From assembly GCF_016509475.1 (NCBI RefSeq), contig NC_057349.1:46207075-46271074 (forward strand): DNA of 64,000 bases, written 5' to 3'. The position numbers and the translations under genes were made by a program. The DNA is from Prionailurus bengalensis (Eukaryota > Chordata > Mammalia > Carnivora > Felidae). Shown here one piece after another: positions 10,128 through 20,312 of this stretch; position 1 is the stretch's first letter; every line of letters begins with the position of its first letter. A model generated the notes under the pieces. It had not been told where the DNA came from. It saw only the letters and a program-made list of their open reading frames with translations, and did no database searches.

Positions 10128-13100
10128 CGCATAGAGCAAATGTTAATAGACACAAAGGGAGAAATTAACAGTAATACAATAATAATAGGACACTTTAATA
10201 CCCTACTTATACCAATGGATAGATCATCCTTGCAAAAAGTAATAAGGAAACAGTGGCTTTGAATGACACACCTGACCAGATGGACTTAAATATATACAGA
10301 ATATTTCATCCCGAAACAGCAGAATATATGTTTTTTTACAAGTGGTCATGAAACATTCACTAGGATAAATTACATGTTAGGCCACAAATATATCTCAAAA
10401 AAATTAAAAACCTCACAGTCATATCAAATATCTTTTTTAACCAGAACAACATAAAACTAGAAATCTACTACAGGAAAAACCCTGGAAAAAACCCCCAAAC
10501 ATGTGGAGGCTAAACAATATGCCACTAAACAACCAATGGCTCCATGAAGAAATCAAAGAGCAAATTTAAAAATATATAGAGTTGGGGCACCTGGGTGGAT
10601 CAGTCATTTATGTTTCCAACTCTTAATTTCAGTTCAAGCTTTGATGTCACTGTTCTTGAGTTCAAGCCCCGCAGTGGGCTCTACACTGGCAGTGGGGAGC
10701 CTGCTTAGGTTTCTCTCACTCTCTCTCTCCCTGCCCCTCCCCTGCTTGTTCTGCCTCTCTCTCTAAATCAATAAACATTAAAAAAATAAAAAATATATGG
10801 AGACAAATGAAATGAAAACACAACAGTCCAAAATCTTTACAACACAACAAAAGAAATCCTAAGAGGCAAGTTTATAGCAATTCAAGTCGACCTCCAGGAA
10901 TAAGAAAAATCTCAAATAACCTAAACTTACACTTTAAAGGAATTAGAAAGAGAAAACAAATCCCAAAGTTAGTAGAAATAAGGAAATAATAAACAGAGAG
11001 CAGAAATAAATAAAAACTAAAATTTAAAGAAAAGAAAAGAAGAACAGATCAAGGAAGCCAGCAGCTGGTTCTTTGAAAAAATAAACAAAATTGATAAACC
11101 ATTAACCAAACTGATCAAGAAAAACAAGAGGAGAACCTAAGTAACAGCCAACACCACAGGGTAACAAAAAAATTTTAAGAGACTACTCTGAAAAATTATA
11201 GGCCAACAAATAGGAAAATATAGAACAAATATATACATTTCTAAAAACTAAATCTAAACCAGAAAGAAATGGAAATCTATACAGGCTGATTACCAGTAAG
11301 GTAAATATATCAGTAATCAAAAAACTCACAACAAACAAAAGTTCAGGACTGATGGCTTCACAGGTGAATTTTACCAAACATTTAAAGAGTGCTTTTCAAA
11401 ATATCCCCACCGCCCAGAACAATAGTGGAAGGAAGGCTTCCAAACTCATTATATGAAGCCGCCATAATCTTGAGACTCAAACCAGATGGGACATTGTAAA
11501 GAAAACCACAGGCCAATATCTCTGATGAACAAAGAGGCAAAAACCCTGATCAAAATATTAGGAAGCCAAAGTCAACAATATTTTAAAAGTACTATTCACC
11601 ACAGTCACCTGGGATTTATTCTAGGAATGTAAGAATGTTTCAATATCTGCAAATCAATCAATGTGATACAACACATTAACAGAATGAAGGATACAAAGCA
11701 TATGATTATCACAATAGATGCAAAAGACGCAGTAGACAAAATTCAATATATATGATAAAAACTATCCATAAAGTAGGTTAAAGGCCCTATGTGAAAAACC
11801 CACAGCCAATATCATATTTAATAGTGAAAAACAAAGTTTTTTCTTTAAATTCAGGAACAAAGATACCATTCTCACCATTTTTATTCCATGTAGTACTGGA
11901 AGTCCTAGTCACAGCAATCAGACAATAAGAAACAAAAAGCATCCAAATCAATAAGGAAGAAATAAAACTTTCACCATTTGCAGATGACATGATCATATAT
12001 ATAAAAAATTCTAAAGACCCCACCAAAAACTATTAGAATAAATGAATTCAGTAAAGTTGCAGGATACAAAATTAAAATGCAGAAATCTGTTGCATTTCTG
12101 TACACTAATAATAAAGTAGCAGAAAGATAAAGAAAACAATCCCAGTTACAACTGCATCAAAAAGAATAAACTGCCTAGAAATAAGTTTCACCAAGAAGAT
12201 AACTTATACTCTGGAAACTATAAGAGACTGATGAAAGAAATTGAATATGAAATCAAATATGTACCATGCTCATGGTTTGGAGAATACTGGTAAAATCTTC
12301 ATACTATGTAAAGCAATGTGCAAATTTAATGCAATCTCTATTTAAATACCAACAGTATTTTTCACAGACCTAGAACAAGTGATCCTAAAGTCCATATGAA
12401 ACCACAAAAAACCTGGAATGGCCAAAGCAATCCTGAGAAAGAAGAACAAAGTTGATGATAGCATAATCCTAGATATCAAGATGTACAACCAAACTATAGT
12501 AAGCAAAGAGAATAGTACTGGCACAAAAGTGGACACATAGACCAGTGGAACAGGAGAAAACACCCAGAAATAAACTGATACTTATATGGTCAATTAATTT
12601 ACAACAAAGGAGGTAGGAATATAAAATGGTAAAAAGAAAGTCTCTTCAATTAATGATGCTGAGAATGACAGTGGACCATTTTCTTATACACACACAAATA
12701 TAAACTCAAAATGGATTAAAGACCTAAATGTGAAAGTGGACACCACCACAGAACTCCTAAAAGAAAATACAGGCATTAATCTCTTGGACATTGGCATTAG
12801 CAACATAGTTGTGGACATGTCACCTCAGGCAAAGAAAAAAAAGAAAATAAACTATTGGGATTACACCAACATTAAATTTTTTTGCAAAGCAGAGGAAACT
12901 TACAACTAAATGAAAAGGCAACCTAATGAATGGGAGAAAATATTTACAAAATTTTTCTGATATAGGATTAATATCAAAAATATATAAGAAACTATTACAA
13001 CACCAAAAAAAAAAAAAATCCAGTTAAAAATGGGAAAAGGACCTGAGTGGTATTTTTCCAAAGACATACAAATGGCCACCAGACACATGAAAAGACACTC

Positions 13101-13463
13101 AACATCACCAGTCAACAGGGAAATGCAAATAAAAACCACAATGGTTAGCATCAAAAAGGCAAGCAATAGTAAGTGTTGACAAGGATGTGGAGAAAAGGGA
13201 ACTGTCATGTATTGTTGGTGGCAATGTAAATTGGTACAGCCACTGTGGAAATCAGTACGGATTTTCCTCGAAAATTTAAAAATAGAAATACTATGTGATC
13301 CAGTAATTCCAGTAATGGGTATTTACCATAGAAAATTAAAACACTAATTTGGAAAAAAATATATGCACCCCTGTGTTCTTTGCAGCATCATTTACCATAA
13401 CCAAGACACGAAAGCAGCCAAAGCAGTCATCAGTAAATAAATGGGTTAAGAAGATGTGGTATA
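10128..13463 (+). pseudogene. L1-A ORF2 continuation (endonuclease end, reverse transcriptase, C-terminus)
   Basis: ORF2p nicks DNA and reverse-transcribes L1 RNA at the nick. This block resumes at gcaaatgttaatagacacaa, directly after the point lost at 7188. The second half of the endonuclease lies before and around the SINE at 10582. The reverse transcriptase follows, with the catalytic box reading F-A-D-D-M at 11977-11991 (the usual aromatic-A-D-D), then thumb and C-terminal sequence to 13463, where another L1 inserted. Multiple stops break all frames, with the longest open pieces under 100 codons. It is an inactive relic. Confidence 0.85.
10582..10788 (+). mobile_element. Felid CAN-SINE in L1-A ORF2
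   Basis: Head ggggcacctgggtggatcag, CT-rich stretch, A tail. Target-site duplication aaaaatatatagag (10568-10581) and aaaaatatatggag (10789-10802), one mismatch. Confidence 0.92.
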
Positions 13464-13956
13464 CAAAAGACCCAAAATATCCAAAGCCATCTTGAAAAAG
13501 AAAAGTCGGAGGCATCACAATACTGGACTTCAAGTTACATTACAAAGCTGTAGTTATCAAAAGAGTATGGTACTGGCAGAGATAGACATGTAGATGAATA
13601 GAACACAATAGAAAATTCAGAAATGGAACCACAACAATATGGCCAATTAATCTTCAACAAAGCAGGAAATAATATCCAATGATAAAAAGACAGTCTCTTC
13701 AACAAATGGTGTTGGGAAAACTGGACAGCAACATGCACAAGAATGAAGCTGGGCCACTTTTTTAAAATACACAAAATAAATTCAAAATGGATGAAAGACC
13801 TAAATGTGAGACAGGAAACCATAAAAATCCTAGAGGAGAACATAGGCAGTAACTTCTTTGACATGAGCGGTAGCAACTTCCTTCTAGATATATCTCCTGA
13901 GGCAAGAGAAACAAAAGCAAAGATAAACTATTTGATACATCAAAATAAAAAGCTTC

Positions 13957-14160
13957 TGGGGCGCCTGGGTGGCTCAGTTAAACTTCTCACTTAGGCTCAG
14001 GTCATGATCTCGTGGTCCATATGTTCGAGCCCCACATTGGGCTCTGTGCTGAGCTCTGTGCTCACAGTCTGGAGCCTGCTTACGATTCTGTATATCCCTT
14101 TCTCTCTGTGCCTCTGTCTGTGTCTCTTGAAAATGAATTAACTTCAAAAAAGTTTTTAAG
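13957..14160 (+). mobile_element. Felid CAN-SINE in L1-B
   Basis: Head ggggcgcctgggtggctcag. Perfect 15-bp target-site duplication aaaataaaaagcttc (13942-13956 and 14161-14175). An internal short tandem duplication is visible (gctctgtgct repeated near 14042-14063). Confidence 0.95.
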
Positions 14161-14759
14161 AAAATAAAAAGCTTCAGCACAGCAAACAATCAACAAGACT
14201 AAAAGGCAACCTATGGAATGGGAGAAGATATCTGGAAAAGACATACCTTATAAAGGGTTATTATCCCAAAATACATAAAGAATTTCTAAAGCTCAACACA
14301 CACAAAAAAAATAATAATAGAGTTAAAAAGTGGGCAGAAGACGTGAACATACTTTTTCCCAAAGAAGACATAAAAATGGCCAACAGATACGTGGAAGAGG
14401 CTCAACATCACTCGTCATCAGGGAAATACAAATCAAAGCAACAATGAGATATCACCTCTTACCTGACAGAATGGCTAAAGTCAAAAACAGAACAAGTATT
14501 GCCAAGGATATAGGGAAAAAGGAACCTTCTTGCAATGTTAGTGGGAATGAATGAAAACTGGTGCAACCACTGTGAAAAACAGAATGGAGATTCTTCAAAA
14601 AATTAAAACTAGAAGGAATCACACTCCTGGATATTTACCTCCAAATTACCAAAACACTAATTCAAAGGGAAACATGGAATGTTTATAGCAGCATTATCTA
14701 TAATAGCCCAGTTATGGACAGCCCAGTGTGCATCAACTGATGAATGGATAAAGATGTGG

Positions 14760-14799
14760 GGTGTGTGTGTGTGTGTGTGTGTACATAAACTGTGTACAT

Positions 14800-14835
<36 letters not shown>

Positions 14836-14848
14836 CTACACACACAAT
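14760..14848. repeat. (GT)n - spacer - (CA)n inverted microsatellite
   Basis: About 11 GT units, a spacer containing two gtacataaac-type copies, then a long AC run (about 14799-14831). The two runs are reverse complements and could pair as a hairpin. Confidence 0.93.
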
Positions 14849-15012
14849 GGAATATTACTCAGCCATAAAAAATGAAGGCTTGCCATTTGCAAGGTCATGA
14901 ATGGAGCTAGAGAGTATTATGCTAAGAAAATAAGTCGGAATAAGACAAATACTATATTATCTCACACAGATGTGGAATTTAAGGAACAAAACAAAACAAA
15001 TGAGCAAAAGGG

Positions 15013-15019
<7 letters not shown>

Positions 15020-15058
<39 letters not shown>
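15020..15058. repeat. (GA)n microsatellite in L1-B 3'UTR
   Basis: Uninterrupted GA run of about 19 units in the purine-rich L1 3'UTR. Confidence 0.97.
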
Positions 15059-15062
<4 letters not shown>

Positions 15063-15282
15063 AGAAAGAAGAGAAAGAGAAACCAAGAAACAGACCCTTA
15101 ACTATAGAGAACAAACTGATGGTTACCAGAGAGGAGAGGGGGATGGGTGAAATAGGTGATGAGGATTAAGGAGTGCACTCATTGTGATGAGCACTGGGAA
15201 TTGTATGGAAGTGTTGAATCACATATTATAAACCTGACATTAATATACTGTATGTTACCTAACTGAAATTTAAATAAAATAT

Positions 15283-15439
15283 TTAGGAGTCCATGTTCAC
15301 AGTTTTGGAAAATGCATAAAGGACTTGCATTATTTTGAATTAATTTTTGTTTTAGTGTACTGTGTTCTTTTGACCACAAAATTTCTCAAAGGACTATATC
15401 ACATAAATTTTGCTTCTGTAAAAAACAAACAAACAAAAA
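15283..15439 (+). mobile_element. Candidate L1 3' transduction with second A tail
   Basis: This is sequence that is not L1 (taggagtccatgttcacagt and on). It lies between the L1-B 3' end and a second A-rich tail (aaaaaacaaacaaacaaaaa), and sits inside the target-site duplication at 13451/15440. That layout is what read-through transcription followed by retrotransposition produces. The source locus is unknown. Confidence 0.65.
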
Positions 15440-15495
15440 AAGATGTGGTATATATACACAGTGGAATATTATTCAGTCCTAAAAAGTTAGATCTT

Positions 15496-15698
15496 GGGGA
15501 GCCTGGGTGGCTCAGTCAGTAAGCGGCTGACTCTTGATTATAGCTCAGATCATAATCTCCAGGTTCATGAGTTTGAGTCCCTCACCAGACTCTGTGGTGA
15601 CAGTGCGGGGTTCAAACTCTCCTCTCTCTCTTCTGGTCTCTCTGCCCCTCCCCAATGTGCATGCATCAATTCTCTCTCAAAATAAATAAATAAATTTT
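15496..15698 (+). mobile_element. Felid CAN-SINE, first of a stacked pair
   Basis: Head ggggagcctgggtggctcag, tail aaaataaataaataaatttt. The left target-site copy ttagatctt ends at 15495 and the matching right copy (tgagatctt, ending 15977) lies after the second SINE. Confidence 0.9.
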
Positions 15699-15962
15699 GG
15701 GGGCACCTGGGTAACTCAGTTGATTAAGCATCTGACTTTGGCTCAGGTCATAATCTCACGGTTCATTTGTGAGTTCAAGCCCCACGTCAGGCTCTGTGCT
15801 GACAGCTCAGAGCCTGGAGCCTGCTTTGGGTTCTGTGTCTCCCTTTGTCTCTGCCACTACCCCACTCATGCTCTGTCTTGCTCTGTCTCTCTCTGTCTCT
15901 CTCTCAAAAATAAATAAGCATTTAAAAAAAATTAAAAATAAATAAACTTTAGAAAAAAAATT
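15699..15962 (+). mobile_element. Felid CAN-SINE, inserted in the A tail of the preceding SINE
   Basis: Head gggggcacctgggtaactca, complete CT-rich part and a long A/AATAAA tail. It has no private target duplication in unique DNA, which fits insertion into the first SINE's tail. Confidence 0.88.
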
Positions 15963-16400
15963 TTTAAATGAGATCTTGCCTTTTGTGACATCAGGGATAC
16001 ATCTAGAGGGTAGTATGCTAAGTGAAATATGTCAGTCAAAGAAAGAAAAATATCATTTGATTTCACTTACATGTGAAATTCAAAAGTAAAACAAATGGAC
16101 AAACAAAAACAGTCATAAATACAGAGAACTGGTGATTGCCAGAGCAGAGCTAGTATGGAGATGGATGAAATAAGTGAAAGGGATTAATACATACAAACTT
16201 CTGTTCTAAAATAAACATGTCAGGAAATCAAAAGTATAGTACTGGGAATATGGTCAATAACATTGCAATAATATTGTATGGTGACAGATAGTAACTATAC
16301 TTTTCATGATGAGCATTGTGTAATGTACAGAATTGTTGAATCACTATGTCGTGTACCTAAAAAATAAAACATTGTATATCAATTATATTTAAATATTATC

Positions 16401-17112
16401 TTAAAAGAGAACATAACAGAGGAAAGTCAGAAGACATTATAAAGATAAAGTAATACCATCTAGAATAGATAAGTGTATCAATGGAAAAGATATGTGGGTC
16501 AATTATATATGTAAATTTATAATGTGATATTTAAAATGCATGGATAAAAACCAAAGCATTTAATAAGGAAATTGGGGAGCTGATTAGATTTTCTAAAATA
16601 AGTTACATTTTTATCTGTTAGTAAAAATAGAGTCCAGATTCACCAATAACTTAAATATATAATACAACACAATAAAAGTTTTATAATAAATACAAAGTAC
16701 ATTTCTAGGACACTTGGGATGGAAAATACTTATGAATAAGATTCGGAACTCACAAGCTACGATGGAAAATATGAATAAATTAGAGCACATCAGAATCAAA
16801 CAAGTTTATGACAAAATGCATGAAAAACAAAGCTAAAAGATGACAAACATAAGAAAATATGTATAGATAGAATATAAAATGCAAGAAGAACTATATATAT
16901 TTTAACTCACTAAAATACAGGACAATTTATTAAAGAAATACCAATTTTTAGTATATTTATTTTTTAAAAGAAATTATCAGATTTGATAAGATTGTGAATG
17001 AGGGTAAACTCTCATGCATTCCTTTGAGCATGGATCGCAATTTGAAATATATATACTACATACCTAAGCATTATCAGTTCTTATTTTTCCTCCATACAAG
17101 TACCTGAATATA
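16401..17112. other. Unassigned AT-rich DNA
   Basis: No gene or clear repeat. Traces such as gagggtaaactctcatgca suggest a very old L1 fragment, but this is not secure. Confidence 0.4.
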
Positions 17113-17126
17113 TTAATAAGAAAACA

Positions 17127-17342
17127 GGGGCGCCTGGGTGGTGCAGTCGGTTAAGCGTCCGACTTCAGCCAGGTCACGATCTCGCGGTCCGCGAGTTCGA
17201 GACCCGCGTCGGGCTCTGGGCTGATGGCTCGGAGCCTGGAGCTTGTTTCCGATTCTGTGTCTCCCTCTCTCTCTGCCCCTCCCCCGTTCATGCTCTGTAT
17301 CTCTCTGTCCCAAAAATAAATAAAAAGTGTTGAAAAAAAAAT
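17127..17342 (+). mobile_element. Young felid CAN-SINE
   Basis: Near-consensus head ggggcgcctgggtggtgcag with most CpGs kept, B box gagttcgagacc, tail ending gttgaaaaaaaaa. Perfect 14-bp target-site duplication ttaataagaaaaca (17113-17126 and 17343-17356). Confidence 0.97.
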
Positions 17343-17396
17343 TTAATAAGAAAACAAACATTAATATTTACCCAATCATTTAAATAAGCATTTAGT

Positions 17397-17610
17397 GGGG
17401 TGCCTGGGTGGCTCAGTCGGTTAAGAGCCGACTTCGGCTCAGGTCATGATCTTGCGGTCCATGAGTTCGAGCCCTGCGTCGGGCTCTGTGCTGACAGTTC
17501 AGAACCTGAAGCCTGTTTCAGATTCTGTGTCTCCCTCTCTCTGACCCTCCCCTGTTCATGCTCTGTCTATCCCTGTCTCAAAAATAAATAAAATGTTTAA
17601 AAAAATAAAT
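17397..17610 (+). mobile_element. Felid CAN-SINE
   Basis: Head ggggtgcctgggtggctcag, B box gagttcgagccc. Perfect 15-bp target-site duplication aaataagcatttagt (17382-17396 and 17611-17625). It lies only about 40 bp downstream of the previous SINE's right duplication. Confidence 0.97.
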
Positions 17611-17625
17611 AAATAAGCATTTAGT

Positions 17626-18329
17626 CTGCTTCTCCATGACTTTGGCACAATGTTAGACATCATTTTCTTCCTTGTAACATCCCTTGTTACCATTGCTAAA
17701 GACAAAGTATTCAGCTGAAATACTGATTTCAGTCATCCTATTATCTCATCTCATATCATAACTCTTAGTTCCATTCAGTGTCTCAAGTGTATCCAGTATA
17801 CTAATTTGGATTTTTGTTTGTTTTTTTATCCCACTGAGACCCACAACCCATTGACCCCTTGATCTCTTCCTGCTTTCAGGCTCCTGTATTCCCTTTTCCG
17901 TTTAGATGAAATGAACCACTTTTATATTATCAGTCTAGTGTCATTGTCCTGTCATAACCCAAACCCAGAATGAATCATAGAGCATAGCTGAAGAGAAGCC
18001 TACAATTCTGTAGATGGAGGTCATACTAAATTCAGGATCTACGACCTTAAATATTAAGTTTTCAATATTCTCCAAATGCCACAATCTTTCCCACATTTGC
18101 CCTCTGACTTTCAACATTTTAATTTTCAATTCCTATAAACTCCCTGAAAACTGGAGCCCTTTTCCTAACCCCTACACTCTCCTCTATTTCAGCAAAATAT
18201 ACCTTCAGAGGAAATAATGCAAGCCAGCAGACTACAATTCTTTTCCTTTTCCACCTGCTCAGTCCATAAATGTCCCTAGACCCAGAATTTTTCTTCTTCC
18301 CTCTGTCAATGATACTCTGACTCTACCTG
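17626..18329. other. Unassigned noncoding DNA
   Basis: No exon-like frame and no repeat I recognise. Confidence 0.5.
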
Positions 18330-18960
18330 TGTCAGGGACCTCCACGTCCACCCTCAGGATTTATGACTCATGAGAATGGCTCAAAAAACTCAGAGAGAAA
18401 AAAAAACTATGATGAACACAGTTATAGTTTATCTTAGCAAAAGAATACAGATTAAATTCAGCAAAGGGAGATGAAGGAAGCCAAGTGTAGGAAAAATCAC
18501 ATGTGAGCTTACAGTTATCTTATCCCAGTAGACTAGCACAGGAGGCTTTTCATTTCTCAACAATGTATGATAATACATGGGGCCAACCAGGAGGAATCAC
18601 CTGAGCATTGTGTCCAGAGTGTTTATTGGGGCTCAGTTATACGGGCCCGTAGTTATATAGGCACTTGCATGACACATTTAGCTATTCAGACTCCAGCCTC
18701 CCAAATGTCACCCTGATAGAGCATGGCCCAAAGCCTCAGAAATAGGTGTTCACCATAAATCATATTGTTAGCATGAAGTATCTGCCCTGGCCCAAGGCCT
18801 CAAGTATACAGATACTCTTCTAAGGCAGAATAATCCAAGGGTGCAGAGGTCATCTCCCAGGAACTGAATACAGGGCAAGTGCTGAAGACTTTGGGAATGT
18901 GTGGTTTGAGCAGCCCAGGCCAACATAACCCTTTTCTGCATAGCTCCTTCCCATTGTTCC
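18330..18960 (-). mobile_element. Probable solo LTR of an endogenous retrovirus
   Basis: On the - strand a TATATA (18659 to 18654) is followed about 30 bp downstream by AATAAA (18627 to 18621), the order and spacing expected of a retroviral U3/R. Base composition is more balanced than the flanks, and the left edge reads tgtcaggga. No adjacent gag/pol-like sequence is seen, so a solo LTR is the simplest reading. Boundaries and family are uncertain. Confidence 0.45.
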
Positions 18961-20047
18961 ATACTTGATTCAATTAAATTATCCTTATTATCTCTTCTGT
19001 ATTTTCAGTCTCTCCTGACTTAGCCTTCATATCTGGGGACTTTTTCCTCCTTCCTCACACATATAATCATCCTGTCCCCTTTGTTAGGTGATTTCATACC
19101 TGCCACTCTTTCCTTAACTCACTCTATTCTAATGGCTTCTCTGTCTACATCCCCTTTTAGAGTTCAAGATCCTCAAGGGCAGAAATCTGATCCTATCTAA
19201 TTTTCTAATTAGTCATGCTTGGCTCATAGGAGAATGTTAAAAATATTACAAAAATTACTGAAAAAATATGCCTAATGAATTGGGCTGTGTGGAACAGCTG
19301 CTCTGTTTCAAATATATTCTTAGTGTAATCATTTTTCTGTTTCCATTCATAATCACCATTCCTTGTGTCCAACGATTCTGCCTCTATCGTGTGTGGAACT
19401 GAGGGAATCACTAGTTACTGTTATTAAAAGGACCTCCTAGGATCTGTGCAATGAGGCTGTTAAGATCTAGTGTTTTTCTACCCACAGGAATCCATCCAGG
19501 CAATGTAAATTTTCCAGCCCAAGAAAACTTCCTGTTATCTAATATTTTAACTAATAAGGTAAAAAAAAAAAATCTAGAGCCAAAATCATACAAATAGTTG
19601 TCTTTCTTACTAGTAAATAAATGCGTGTATTATGACGTACTTTTTTGCCTCTTTTCTAGATAATCATCTCCTAACTAACTATTTTCATTTCTTCTCTTTC
19701 TTATGTTTCTCAGTTCTGACTCCTAACCTGCACTCCTCTCCTGACATCATCAGATCAAACTTGCTTCCCATTTTAGGATCCCAACCTGAAAATAAGTGGC
19801 ACTACATGAAAGAAGATCCAAATAAATCATCTGTTTGGAGTTAAAATTTGTATTAAAGTAGTATTTTTTCTTAAAAGTGTTAATTGTGACTTGATCCTGT
19901 TACTTTAATGAATGTTAGCACAATCCCAAATGATACATTTTAGAAGGTAAAAAAAAAAATTAAAGATGATTCATATATAAATATATAAATTTATATAAAT
20001 TTATATAAATCTATATAAATATATGATACCTACTCCCCTGGCTTAAT
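18961..20047. other. Unassigned noncoding DNA
   Basis: No gene seen. Includes an AT-rich patch of ttatataaa-type units near 19975-20030. Confidence 0.5.
19975..20030. repeat. AT-rich ttatataaa minisatellite-like patch
   Basis: Several tandem variants of tttatataaa and ctatataaa. Confidence 0.8.
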
Positions 20048-20064
20048 TGAGGACTTTACCTTTA

Positions 20065-20295
20065 TTTATTTATTTGTTTGTTTATTTATTTTTAATGTTT
20101 ATTTACTTTGAGAAAGAGACAGAGACAGAGCATGAGTGGGGGGAGCAGAGAGAGAGAGGGAGACACAGATCTTAAGCAGGCTCCAGGCTCTGAGCTGTCA
20201 GTACAGAGCCCGACGCAGGGCTGGAACCCATGAACCGTGAGATTGTCACCTGAGCTGAAGTCCGACGCTTAACTGACTGAGCCACCCAGGCACCC
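20065..20295 (-). mobile_element. Felid CAN-SINE
   Basis: T-rich tail, GA-rich stretch, ends gccacccaggcaccc. 17-bp target-site duplication with one mismatch (20048-20064 tgaggactttaccttta; 20296-20312). Confidence 0.94.
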
Positions 20296-20312
20296 TGAGG
20301 GTTTTACCTTTA

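Larger units (their letters stand above)
13464..15439 (+). mobile_element. Younger 5'-truncated L1 (L1-B) inserted in L1-A
   Basis: It starts inside ORF2 (caaagccatcttgaaaaaga), contains the ORF2 C-terminus, a GT/CA patch, a (GA)n tract and a 3'UTR ending aatttaaataaaat at about 15281. A 13-bp target-site duplication aagatgtggtata is seen at 13451-13463 and again at 15440-15452. L1-A resumes exactly there, so the insertion includes about 150 bp beyond the L1 3' end. A SINE sits at 13957-14160. Coding frames are broken (longest pieces 83-113 codons). Confidence 0.87.
3812..16400 (+). mobile_element. Old near-full-length L1 (L1-A), interrupted by later insertions
   Basis: The parts of one L1 follow each other in order. 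A 5'UTR begins near the agatggc motif. It is followed by an ORF1 remnant (5394-6340), a long inter-ORF spacer, an ORF2 endonuclease start (6820-7188), a resumption of ORF2 at 10128, the reverse transcriptase region with an F-A-D-D motif (11977-11988), and a 3' end near 16.37-16.40 kb. Breaks at 7188/10128 and 13463/15440 rejoin at consecutive points of the L1, which shows later insertions rather than separate elements. The long inter-ORF spacer fits older mammalian L1M-type families. Many stops and frameshifts make it inactive. The family assignment is from recall and was not tested by alignment. Confidence 0.85.
15440..16400 (+). pseudogene. L1-A ORF2 end and 3'UTR
   Basis: Continues L1-A (agatgtggtatatatacaca, cagtggaatattattcagtc), is split by two SINEs (15496-15962), then runs through atgagatcttgcc and the 3'UTR to gtgtacctaaaaaataaaac and an A/T-rich end. 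Confidence 0.85.

Noticed and set aside
15020..15058. CRISPR-like or satellite array
   Set aside because: A plain GA dinucleotide run. No spaced direct repeats of CRISPR type occur anywhere in the window.
17127..17342. tRNA gene (A and B boxes present)
   Set aside because: The tRNA-like head continues into a CT-rich body and A tail with a target duplication, so it is a SINE. The same holds for the other copies.
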